From Candidatus Rokuibacteriota bacterium (GTDB taxonomy: Bacteria > Methylomirabilota > Methylomirabilia > Rokubacteriales > CSP1-6): a stretch of DNA of 7,191 nucleotides. A program made the translations under genes and the position numbers. How positions within the stretch are numbered: position 1 is the stretch's first letter; every line of letters begins with the position of its first letter. Below, one piece after another: positions 1 through 5,374 of the stretch. The stretch lies in assembly GCA_016201575.1 (NCBI GenBank), contig JACQCN010000436.1, forward strand, positions 1 to 7,191, written 5' to 3'. The notes under the pieces are model-generated. The model made no database searches. It was given only the letters and a program-made list of their open reading frames with translations, and was not told the origin of the DNA.

Positions 1-116
1 ACCGCCCCTGCGCCACCCGCCCGGTCGCGCCATCGCCGGTCGTGAATAATGCAGGCCAGGGGAATCGAGCGGGTCTGAAGCGTCACGCGCGTGCACACAC
101 ACACCGGAGGGCCGAC
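1..116. other. Non-coding upstream region of the cytochrome genes
   Basis: No gene is supported here. A reading frame in phase with the downstream cytochrome is open from a GTG at 42, but 10 of its 25 codons end in A or T, unlike the G/C-ending codons of the gene, so it looks untranslated. An AT-rich patch (AATAAT at 45-50, preceded by TG) could be a -10 element, without a convincing -35. A short CA dinucleotide run (94-104) lies directly before the Shine-Dalgarno sequence. Confidence 0.5.
106..110 (+). promoter_or_regulatory. Shine-Dalgarno GGAGG that fixes the start of the first gene
   Basis: GGAGG lies 6 nt before the ATG at 117. It decides between this start and the upstream GTG at 42, which has no such site and would place 25 residues before the signal peptide. 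Confidence 0.8.
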
Positions 117-923
117 ATGCTGCGTTCACTGCGCTTGGGGGTGGTCGTCACGCTGGCCGCGGTTCTGACGTCGGGCGCCGCGCACGGGTACTCGGGAGGG
201 CCGACCTGGATCGTGACCGATCTGACGACGGGATGCGCCGGCTGCCACTCGTCGATGCAGAAGAGCCAGCTCCGCACGGAGCGCGAGCAGATGGCCGCCG
301 CTCAGTTCGTGGAGAACAAGCACTACCGCGCGCTCGAGGAGGGGACCGGCAGCTACAAGGACATGAGCCCTGAAGACCGGCAGAAGTTGCTCGCCGACGT
401 GAAGCTGATGGACCAGCACGCCTCGGTGACGCTGGCGGGGCCGGCCAGCGCGAAGCCGGGCCAGGAGATCCAGCTCACGGCCACCGTCCAGGGCGGCCAC
501 GGCGTCGTGGGCGTGTTCCTGATGGAGAGCGACCTGCGCTTCCAGGGGCGCTCCCTGGCGAGTGACGGCTGGGTCGTCGTCGGGGCGCCGAAGGTCTGGG
601 GCGCCGACGGCAAGGAGCAGATGAAGTGGGTCGACAGCCGGGGGCCGGAGCTCAAGAAGAACCTGGCGTCCGTGCTGATCTTCGACCAGCAGAGCGACCT
701 CGCCGGCAAGAAGTTCCCCCAGGGCAAGGTGGTGTGGACGGTGCGCGCGCCGCCGGCGCCGGGTAGCTATCCGGTCGCCGTCGGATTCGCCTACGGCACC
801 GAGAAGGCCTCGCCCTACGGCCGCGTGACCAACCCCTCGGGGGTCGTTCTGCCCAGGGGCGGCGGGCTCGGCCCTTCGGGCCGCATCCTCTTCTCGACGG
901 TCCACACGATCACCGTGCGCTGA
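117..923 (+). CDS. Exported monoheme cytochrome c with beta-rich C-terminal domain
   Basis: The start is the ATG at 117, giving 268 residues. It has a good Shine-Dalgarno, and the product then begins directly with a signal peptide: basic LRSLR, a hydrophobic core at about 8-20, and a likely cut after the Ala-Ala-His-Gly at 21-24. One heme c motif follows, CAGCH with Cys40, Cys43 and His44. Residues about 55-100 are charged and probably helical. Residues about 103-268 look like a beta-sandwich, opening with a segment typical of Ig-like or Reeler-like exported domains (AGPASAKPGQEIQLTATV); I cannot assign a named family to this part. The likely role is a periplasmic electron carrier, or a heme-bearing accessory subunit working with the multiheme cytochrome that starts 15 nt after its stop. 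No catalytic residues are recognisable. Heme attachment and export are well supported; the partner and physiological role are inferred from position only. Confidence 0.8.
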   Translation: MLRSLRLGVVVTLAAVLTSGAAHGYSGGPTWIVTDLTTGCAGCHSSMQKSQLRTEREQMAAAQFVENKHYRALEEGTGSYKDMSPEDRQKLLADVKLMDQHASVTLAGPASAKPGQEIQLTATVQGGHGVVGVFLMESDLRFQGRSLASDGWVVVGAPKVWGADGKEQMKWVDSRGPELKKNLASVLIFDQQSDLAGKKFPQGKVVWTVRAPPAPGSYPVAVGFAYGTEKASPYGRVTNPSGVVLPRGGGLGPSGRILFSTVHTITVR

Positions 924-938
924 GCACGGGGCCCGCCG

Positions 939-1949
939 GTGCTGCGCACGCTCGCGATCGGCGCGTCGGCACTGGCGGGCGTCGTCCTCGTCGCCGCCCT
1001 GTTCCTGGCGGGGCTCGCGGCGAAGGAGCGGGACGACCGCTTCTGCGTGTCCTGCCATCTCCACGAGGCGAAGTTCACGCGCTTCCGCGCCGCCGCCCCG
1101 GTCGACCTGGCGGGCTCCCACCACGCGAAGAAGGCGGTGCGCTGCATCGACTGCCACGGCGGGGCGGATCCCGTGATGCGGGCGCGCGTGTGGACCGTCG
1201 CCGGCGTCGACACGCTCCGGTTCCTGGCGGGTCTCTACGGCGAGCCCGAGCGCATGCGCCTCCCCCTCCGCCCGGCCGAGTGCCGGCAGTGTCACACGCC
1301 CATCCTGCCGCGCGCGCCGGCGGAGGAGGAAGAGGGCGGCGGAGGCGCTCAGACCTATCACGCGATCCGGGACCACGACGCCGTCCGGATCGCCTGCGCG
1401 CCCTGCCACCTCTCGCACACCACGGACAGCGAGGCGAGGCTCCAGTTCATCTCGCGCGCCCGCGTGCAGCCCATCTGCCGCGAGTGCCACTCCCAGTTCG
1501 GCGGTAGTTCGAGCCGAGCGGCGTCGGCGAGGGCGGTTGACGAGCCCGCTGGTCCCGCTCCTGGCCCTGCCGCTCCTCCGGCGCCGGGAGCGGGTAGGCC
1601 CGCGCGCGGAGACGGGGTAGAATCAGCGGGAATGAAGCCCTACGACATTCACGTCTTCGTGTGCATGAACCGCCGGGATCCCTCGGATCCCCGCGGCTGC
1701 TGCGCCGACAAGGGCTCGGAGGCGCTCCGCGACTACTTCAAGCAGGCGGTGAAGGCGCGGGGCGTGCCGGGGCGCGTCCGCGTCAACCAGGCGGGCTGCC
1801 TCGACCAGTGCCAGTTCGGGCCGTCGGTGGTGATCTACCCGGCGGGGATCTGGTACACGGTGCGCACGACCGAGGACGTCGACACGATCATCGGGGAGCA
1901 CCTGCTCGGCGGCAAGCCCGTCGAGCGCCTGAAGCTCGGCTCGCGGTAA
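939..1949 (+). CDS. NapC/NirT-like pentaheme cytochrome, reading through into a [2Fe-2S] ferredoxin domain
   Basis: This is a single open frame of 336 residues from a GTG 15 nt after the preceding stop, with only a weak Shine-Dalgarno. Residues about 5-28 form one N-terminal membrane anchor. Five CXXCH heme motifs follow, starting at Cys36 (CVSCH), Cys69 (CIDCH), Cys115 (CRQCH), Cys153 (CAPCH) and Cys180 (CRECH). The spacing around the first two, with a Ser-His-His before the second, resembles NapC/NrfH quinol dehydrogenases, which usually carry four hemes. The expected role is to take electrons from membrane quinol and pass them to a periplasmic partner, perhaps the monoheme protein upstream. 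Residues 188-231 are a Pro/Ala/Gly-rich linker with non-coding-like codon use, and 232-336 are a complete ferredoxin domain. I think the cytochrome really ends near residue 188: a TAG at 1505-1507 would end it if one extra base were present just before. The frame as given contains no stop, so the full ORF is listed. Confidence 0.7.
   Translation: MLRTLAIGASALAGVVLVAALFLAGLAAKERDDRFCVSCHLHEAKFTRFRAAAPVDLAGSHHAKKAVRCIDCHGGADPVMRARVWTVAGVDTLRFLAGLYGEPERMRLPLRPAECRQCHTPILPRAPAEEEEGGGGAQTYHAIRDHDAVRIACAPCHLSHTTDSEARLQFISRARVQPICRECHSQFGGSSSRAASARAVDEPAGPAPGPAAPPAPGAGRPARGDGVESAGMKPYDIHVFVCMNRRDPSDPRGCCADKGSEALRDYFKQAVKARGVPGRVRVNQAGCLDQCQFGPSVVIYPAGIWYTVRTTEDVDTIIGEHLLGGKPVERLKLGSR
1500..1631 (+). 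other. Linker or unrecognised intergenic stretch between cytochrome and ferredoxin
   Basis: The 44 codons here have a G/C third base in only 26 cases. The preceding 47 codons (1359-1499) all end in G or C, as do 41 of the 44 codons after it. One phase over (positions equal to 1505 modulo 3), three stops cluster: TAG 1505, TGA 1538 and TAG 1595. The encoded peptide would be low-complexity Pro/Ala/Gly. All of this is what an intergenic spacer looks like, although no stop is present in the reading frame itself. Confidence 0.6.
1618..1623 (+). promoter_or_regulatory. Candidate -10 box (TAGAAT) for a leaderless ferredoxin transcript
   Basis: TAGAAT lies exactly 8 nt before the ATG at 1632, so transcription would begin within about two bases of the start codon. 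The -35 position (TAGGCC at 1595-1600, spacer 17) is poor. The same arrangement, with a shared AGCGGG between box and ATG, recurs before the gene at 2035. Confidence 0.45.
1632..1949 (+). CDS. Thioredoxin-like [2Fe-2S] ferredoxin, probable separate gene (internal start)
   Basis: From the ATG at 1632 the product is 105 residues, about the size of stand-alone (2Fe-2S) ferredoxin-domain proteins related to the NuoE/HoxF thioredoxin-like fold. The domain is complete from residue 4 on: Tyr-Asp-Ile-His-Val-Phe-Val-Cys, then Cys23/Cys24, then the hallmark NQAGCLDQC, so the cluster ligands would be Cys11, Cys23 or Cys24, Cys56 and Cys60. The C-terminal part (VVIYPAGIWYTVRTTEDVD) is typical of the family. 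It is a cytoplasmic one-electron carrier in its known relatives. It lies in the same frame as the cytochrome ORF and is listed separately because the upstream linker looks non-coding, a -10 box sits at leaderless distance, and a cytoplasmic-type ferredoxin is unexpected on a periplasmic cytochrome. The next gene, a membrane Fe-S oxidoreductase 85 nt downstream, is a possible redox partner. Confidence 0.65.
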   Translation: MKPYDIHVFVCMNRRDPSDPRGCCADKGSEALRDYFKQAVKARGVPGRVRVNQAGCLDQCQFGPSVVIYPAGIWYTVRTTEDVDTIIGEHLLGGKPVERLKLGSR

Positions 1950-1958
1950 TCCCCGCAC

Positions 1959-1999
1959 CGCGGGCCCGCGATAGGCCTTGGACGACGACGCGGCCGTCG
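1959..1999. repeat. Two inverted repeats between ferredoxin and EMO-like gene
   Basis: CGCGGGCCCGCG (1959-1970) is a perfect 12-bp palindrome starting 10 nt after the ferredoxin stop. CGACG and CGTCG (1986-1990 and 1995-1999) form a second 5-bp stem with a 4-nt loop just upstream of the next promoter. The first could slow or end transcription but has no T-run. The second could be an operator. Both are short, and palindromes are frequent in such GC-rich DNA. Confidence 0.3.
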
Positions 2000-2017
2000 C
2001 GAAGATTTTGCCGCGCG

Positions 2018-2026
2018 TGCTAATGT
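2018..2026 (+). promoter_or_regulatory. Extended -10 promoter (TGCTAATGT) before the EMO-like gene
   Basis: TG-N-TAATGT fits an extended -10 element, which explains why no -35 hexamer is visible at 16-18 nt upstream. The box ends 8 nt before the ATG at 2035, so the mRNA is predicted to start at or within about two bases of the start codon. There is no Shine-Dalgarno sequence in those 8 nt (GAGCGGGT). Confidence 0.5.
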
Positions 2027-2034
2027 GAGCGGGT

Positions 2035-4017
2035 ATGACCGGCGTGCCCTTCCGCGACACCTTCTGGAACGTCCCGTACGCGGCCCAGGTGTTCCTCTAC
2101 GCCGGCGCGGCGGTGGCGATCGCCATCTTCCTCTGGGGCCTCTGGGAGCGGGTGCGCCTCTGGCGCCGGGGCGGGCCGGAGGCCCGCTTCGACCGCCTCC
2201 CGCAGCGGTTGCGCCTCCTCGCCGTGCACGGACTCGCGCAGGCGCGGACGCTCTCGCAGGCGTACCCGGGGATCATGCACGCGATCATCCTGTGGGGCTT
2301 CCTCGCCCTGTTCATGGGGACCGTGCTCGCCACGATCGACTACGACGTCACGCTGCCGCTGTGGGACGTGAAGCTCCTGAAGGGCGACTTCTACCTCGCC
2401 TACGAGGCCGTGCTCGACCTCTTCGGCCTGTTCTTCGTCATCGGGCTCGGCATGGCGGTCTACCGGCGGTTCGTGGTCCGGCCGCACCGCCTCGATCCCA
2501 CCGCGCGCTTCGCCAACGTGCTGGCGCTCCTGTTCCTGATCAACCTCACCGGGTTCGTCGTGGAGGCCTGCCGGCTCGCGGTCGTGAAGCCGGCGTGGGG
2601 GCCGTGGTCGCCGGTGGGCTACGCGCTCGGCCAGGGGCTGCTGGCGGCGGGCGTCTCGGAGGGCGCGCTGCGCGCGCTCCACCTCTCCACGTGGCTCTTC
2701 CACGCGGTGATCGCGCTCGGCTTCATTGCGGTGATCCCGTACTCCTACTTCGTGCACCTGATCACCACGCCGCTCAACATCTTCTTCGCCAAGCTCACGT
2801 CCCGGGGCGAGATCCGCGCGATCGCCAACATTGAAGAGGCCGAGGCCCTCGGGGTCTCGACGCTGGAGGAGTTCTCGTGGAAGCGGCGGCTCGACTTCGA
2901 CGCTTGCGTCGAGTGCGGCCGGTGCGAGGCGGCCTGCCCGGCCTACATGGCGGGGACGAAGCTCAGCCCCAAGCAGATCATCGTGAAGCTCAAGCGGCAC
3001 ATGCACGGGGAGCGGCCGGGCCCCATCCACGGGACCCTCATCGATCCCGACGAGCTCTGGTCCTGCACGACCTGCATGGCCTGCGTCGAGGAGTGCCCGG
3101 CCTTCATCGACATCGTCGACACCATCGTCGACCTCCGCCGCTACCTGACCCTGTCCGAGGGCGCGCTGCCGTCGACCGCGCCCCAGTCGCTCCAGAACAT
3201 CCAGCGGGCCGGCAACCCCTGGGGGCTGCCGCCGGCCGAGCGCCTGAAGTGGGCCGAGGGGCTCGAGGTGCCGGTCCTGGAGGAGGGCAAGGAGGTCGAG
3301 TACCTCTACTGGGTCGGCTGCTCGGCGTCCTACGACCGCCGGAACCAGTCGATCGCCCGCAGCGTGGTGAAGATCCTCAAAGCGGCCGGCGTCTCGTTCG
3401 CGGTCATGCCGGAGGAGCGCTGCCACGGCGAGGTCGCGCGCCGCCTGGGCGAGGAGTACCTCTACCAGACGCTCCAGCAGGAGAACATCGGGAACCTCCA
3501 CCGGTACCGCTTCCGGAAGGTCATCACCCACTGCCCGCACTGCTTCAACACCATCAAGAACGAGTTCCCCCAGTTCGGGGGGACCTACGAGGTGCTCCAC
3601 CACTCGGTGGTCATCGAGGGGCTCCTCCGGGAGGGCCGGATCAAGCCCACGCGGCCGATCGCCCAGACCGTGGCGTTCCACGACTCCTGCTACCTCGGCC
3701 GCTACAATGGAATCTTCGAAGCGCCCCGCGAAGTGGCAAAATCGGTCCCGGGCCTCCGCCTGATCGAGCTGCCGCGCAACCGGGAGCGCGGGCTTTGCTG
3801 CGGGGGCGGAGGCGGCCACATGTGGATGGAGGTCCCGTCGCAGAAGCGGGTGAACATCATCCGGGTGGAGGAGGCGCTGGAGTCGAAGCCGGACGTCGTC
3901 GCCACCGCGTGCCCGTTCTGCCTGGCCATGGTGGACCTCGGACGGAAGGTGAAGGGAGCCGAGGAGACGCTGGCGGTCAAGGACGTGAGCGAGCTGGTCG
4001 CGGAGAGCCTGCCCTGA
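2035..4017 (+). CDS. Membrane HdrE/HdrD-like Fe-S oxidoreductase (EMO-type, ETF:quinone oxidoreductase family)
   Basis: 660 residues. The N-terminal 250 form a NarI-like cytochrome b domain with about five membrane helices (roughly 16-37, 79-99, 122-143, 160-178, 217-240). His65, His82, His223 and His241 are candidate heme ligands; the 18-residue gap of the last pair equals that of the NarI ligands His187/His205. Two [4Fe-4S] motifs follow: Cys291/294/297/301 and Cys344/347/350/354. Then come two cysteine-rich (CCG) domains. The second is complete: Cys552, Cys588-Cys589-Gly, Cys626-x-x-Cys629. In the first (Cys429, Cys463, Cys500, Cys503) the CCG is replaced by Arg-Cys-His-Gly, leaving four cysteines. 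This architecture is that of the membrane oxidoreductases (DUF224 type) that in fatty-acid-oxidising syntrophs pass ETF electrons to menaquinone. No etfAB genes are in the window, so the electron donor here is unknown; the ferredoxin upstream is one candidate. The stop overlaps the next start (TGATG). Confidence 0.88.
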   Translation: MTGVPFRDTFWNVPYAAQVFLYAGAAVAIAIFLWGLWERVRLWRRGGPEARFDRLPQRLRLLAVHGLAQARTLSQAYPGIMHAIILWGFLALFMGTVLATIDYDVTLPLWDVKLLKGDFYLAYEAVLDLFGLFFVIGLGMAVYRRFVVRPHRLDPTARFANVLALLFLINLTGFVVEACRLAVVKPAWGPWSPVGYALGQGLLAAGVSEGALRALHLSTWLFHAVIALGFIAVIPYSYFVHLITTPLNIFFAKLTSRGEIRAIANIEEAEALGVSTLEEFSWKRRLDFDACVECGRCEAACPAYMAGTKLSPKQIIVKLKRHMHGERPGPIHGTLIDPDELWSCTTCMACVEECPAFIDIVDTIVDLRRYLTLSEGALPSTAPQSLQNIQRAGNPWGLPPAERLKWAEGLEVPVLEEGKEVEYLYWVGCSASYDRRNQSIARSVVKILKAAGVSFAVMPEERCHGEVARRLGEEYLYQTLQQENIGNLHRYRFRKVITHCPHCFNTIKNEFPQFGGTYEVLHHSVVIEGLLREGRIKPTRPIAQTVAFHDSCYLGRYNGIFEAPREVAKSVPGLRLIELPRNRERGLCCGGGGGHMWMEVPSQKRVNIIRVEEALESKPDVVATACPFCLAMVDLGRKVKGAEETLAVKDVSELVAESLP

Positions 4018-4364
4018 TGCGGGAGCTGCTCCGAGTCCTGCCCGAGCTGGCGCGGCTTCTCGGGCGCCTCGTCGCCGACCCGGCGCTCCCGCGCGGCGCC
4101 AGGATCGCTCTCGCGGCCGCCGCCGCGTATCTGCTCTCCCCGATCGACCTGATCCCCGACTTCGTGCCGGTGGTCGGCGTCCTCGACGACGCGCTGCTCG
4201 CCGCGGTGATCGTCGACGGGCTCCTGAACCACGTCGACCGGCCGCTCCTGCTCAAGTACTGGCCGTGGGACGAGAGCGTCCTCGACCGCGTGGGGCGGGT
4301 CGCGGGCTGGCTGAGCGTCTGGGTGCCCCGCCGCGTGAAGACCCGGATCTTCGCGAGCCGCTGA
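4017..4364 (+). CDS. DUF1232 (YkvA-like) small membrane-associated protein
   Basis: 115 residues from the ATG that shares its A with the preceding TGA; GGAG at 4002-4005 may help but lies 11 nt away. The family core is clear at residues about 38-61: YLLSPIDLIPDFVPVVGVLDD, with the hydrophobic-acidic pattern diagnostic of DUF1232. A hydrophobic stretch (about 28-40) leads into it, and residues 100-115 are basic. The biochemical function of DUF1232 proteins is not established; many are predicted to lie at the membrane. Translation is probably coupled to the EMO-like gene on one side and to the OB-fold gene on the other, so it belongs to that transcription unit, although no functional link can be read from the sequence. 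Confidence 0.85.
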   Translation: MRELLRVLPELARLLGRLVADPALPRGARIALAAAAAYLLSPIDLIPDFVPVVGVLDDALLAAVIVDGLLNHVDRPLLLKYWPWDESVLDRVGRVAGWLSVWVPRRVKTRIFASR

Positions 4365-5077
4365 TGGCGACCCCGCCGCCGCGCCCTCCGTCCCGCCGGC
4401 CGACGCCGGGCAGCCGCCCCGGTCAGCCTGCCCAGGCGCGTCCGGGCGCCCCCGGCCGTGAGACGCCGGCGAAGCCCGGCACGCGAGGGGCCGCTGCGGG
4501 CGTCCCCGGGGCGCGAACCGGTCCGCGCAAGGCCGAGCGGATCCGCTACGCGCCGGCCAGGATCGAGGAGTCGAAGTGGGGCCGGAAGGCGCTGATCGGC
4601 CTCGTGGCGGTCGCCGTCGTGGTGGGGACGATCGGGTGGTATCGCTACCTGACACGGCCACCCGTCGTGGTTCGCCTGCCGGTCGCCGCTCCCGCCGCCG
4701 ATGCGCCCGAACGGGCTCAGGCCCCGGCCGCCGTCGCCTCCGCACGTGCGACACCGGCGCCCGTCGACCGTGGGCCGATCACGCTGCTCCCGAGAGAGCT
4801 CGCGGCCGAGCTGGCGACCGAGCGAGAGCTGTCGCCGGCCCAGGCCTTCGCCACGCGATACCGCGACCGCGAGGTGACCTGGAGCGGGACGGTGACGGGC
4901 ACGATGCGCCTGGATCACGTGCTCAAGGTGGACTTCACCGACTCGGACGGGATGAAGCTGGCGGCCTGGTGCGAGACGGACGCGGAGATCTCGCCGGGCG
5001 TCGTCGTGACCGTCCGGGGCAGGCTCGCCAACCGGCTGAAGGACGGGTTCTCGGTCGACCGCTGCCAGATCCGGTAG
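4364..5077 (+). CDS. Single-pass membrane protein with exported OB-like (tRNA_anti-like) domain
   Basis: 237 residues from the ATG in the TGATG overlap at 4362-4366. An in-frame GTG further upstream (4265) would lie inside the previous gene and is rejected. Residues 1-72 are a Pro/Arg/Gly-rich basic tail with no fold visible. Residues about 76-94 form one membrane helix preceded by Lys-Trp-Gly-Arg-Lys, so by the positive-inside rule the tail is cytoplasmic and the rest is outside. Residues 96-138 are an Ala/Pro linker. Residues about 143-237 resemble the OB-fold of the tRNA_anti-like family: a helical lead, then Tyr-x-x-Arg-x-Val-x-Trp-Ser-Gly-Thr-Val-x-Gly, then Val-Val-Val-Thr-Val-Arg-Gly, and a final Asp-Arg-Cys-x-Ile. 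Cys203 and Cys234 could form a disulfide outside. Despite the family name there is no reason to infer tRNA binding. The function is unknown, and the family assignment rests on pattern recognition only. Confidence 0.75.
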   Translation: MATPPPRPPSRRPTPGSRPGQPAQARPGAPGRETPAKPGTRGAAAGVPGARTGPRKAERIRYAPARIEESKWGRKALIGLVAVAVVVGTIGWYRYLTRPPVVVRLPVAAPAADAPERAQAPAAVASARATPAPVDRGPITLLPRELAAELATERELSPAQAFATRYRDREVTWSGTVTGTMRLDHVLKVDFTDSDGMKLAAWCETDAEISPGVVVTVRGRLANRLKDGFSVDRCQIR

Positions 5078-5171
5078 CCGTCCAGGCGTTTCGGAACGCC
5101 GGCGACTTCCCGCGGGGGATAATCGCCGGCGAATTGCCGCCAGATCCTGTAGCCCTTCAGGCGGTTCGGAA
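5064..5171 (+). repeat. Imperfect 33-bp direct repeat at 75-bp spacing over the 3' end of the OB-fold gene
   Basis: Copies at 5064-5096 and 5139-5171 match at 29 of 33 positions (both start GCCAGATCC and end TTCGGAA). The first contains the last codons and TAG stop of the OB-fold gene. The second repeats them outside the gene with TAG at 5150, 75 nt (25 codons) on, so in the same phase. It looks like a decayed tandem duplication of a gene end. A shorter match (TCCGTAGCCGTC, 5225-5236) may be a third trace. Confidence 0.6.
5085..5131 (+). terminator. Two overlapping hairpins after the OB-fold gene
   Basis: Hairpin one: GGCGTT (5085-5090), loop TCGG, AACGCC (5095-5100), a perfect 6-bp stem 8 nt after the stop. 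Hairpin two: CGCCGGCGA (5097-5105) pairs with TCGCCGGCG (5123-5131), a perfect 9-bp stem with a 17-nt loop. They share 5097-5100, so they cannot form together. Neither has a following T-run, so a classical intrinsic terminator is not shown; an mRNA 3'-end stabiliser or weak terminator is possible. Confidence 0.4.
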
Positions 5172-5244
5172 ATCCCCCGGCAGATGATCGCTGAGCGGCC
5201 GGGAACAGGCAGCGGCAGGAGCCCTCCGTAGCCGTCGCCGCTCG

Positions 5245-5274
5245 TTGACTCCGGCGCGGCAGGTTCGCTAATGT
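5245..5274 (+). promoter_or_regulatory. Sigma70-type promoter of the YjbQ gene
   Basis: TTGACT (5245-5250) and TAATGT (5269-5274) are separated by 18 nt. This is the best two-box promoter in the window, matching the consensus at 5 of 6 and 4 of 6 positions. Transcription would start near 5281, leaving a leader of about 95 nt. Confidence 0.65.
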
Positions 5275-5356
5275 AGCGAGCGGCCTGGTTCGGGTGCATC
5301 ATTCACCTGGCGCTGGAGAAAGCCGGGATTCGCGTCATCCTGAAGAATTGCGGTCA

Positions 5357-5369
5357 CTCCCCGGGGAGG
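5357..5369 (+). promoter_or_regulatory. Palindrome overlapping the YjbQ Shine-Dalgarno
   Basis: GGAGG (5365-5369) lies 5 nt before the ATG at 5375 and fixes that start. It overlaps a perfect 12-bp palindrome, CTCCCCGGGGAG (5357-5368), which in RNA could form a 4-bp hairpin hiding most of the ribosome site. Confidence 0.6.
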
Positions 5370-5374
5370 AGCTC

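Larger units (their letters stand above)
5078..5374. other. 297-bp non-coding region before the YjbQ gene
   Basis: It holds the direct repeat and hairpins near the end of the OB-fold gene, then an unremarkable stretch (5172-5244), a promoter (5245-5274) and a leader of about 95 nt ending in the YjbQ Shine-Dalgarno. In the leader one frame (5277-5378) is open with coding-like codons but has no ordinary start. No RNA gene or known riboswitch was recognised. Confidence 0.6.

Noticed and set aside
42..116. N-terminal extension of the monoheme cytochrome from GTG 42
   Set aside because: It would bury the signal peptide, has A/T third bases in 10 of 25 codons, and ignores the GGAGG six bases before ATG 117.
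126..1490. 454-codon open frame on the minus strand
   Set aside because: It lies opposite two clear cytochrome genes, encodes Arg/Ala/His-rich sequence without domain pattern, and is the expected shadow of G/C-ending codons.
1675..1693. Repeated GGATCC motifs
   Set aside because: They fall inside conserved ferredoxin coding sequence (Asp-Pro-Ser-Asp-Pro) and reflect codon repetition.
2020..3819. 599-codon open frame on the minus strand
   Set aside because: It mirrors the EMO-like gene, whose cysteine motifs are unmistakable; the minus product is charged low-complexity sequence.
3977..5302. 441-codon open frame on the minus strand across three genes
   Set aside because: It spans two TGATG gene junctions on the other strand and encodes Arg/Ser/Gly-rich sequence with no fold pattern.
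5281..5374. TPP riboswitch in the leader of the YjbQ gene
   Set aside because: A GGGTGC and a CTGGAGA occur, but the conserved CTGAGA and CTGATC...TAAT core are absent in the right order and spacing.
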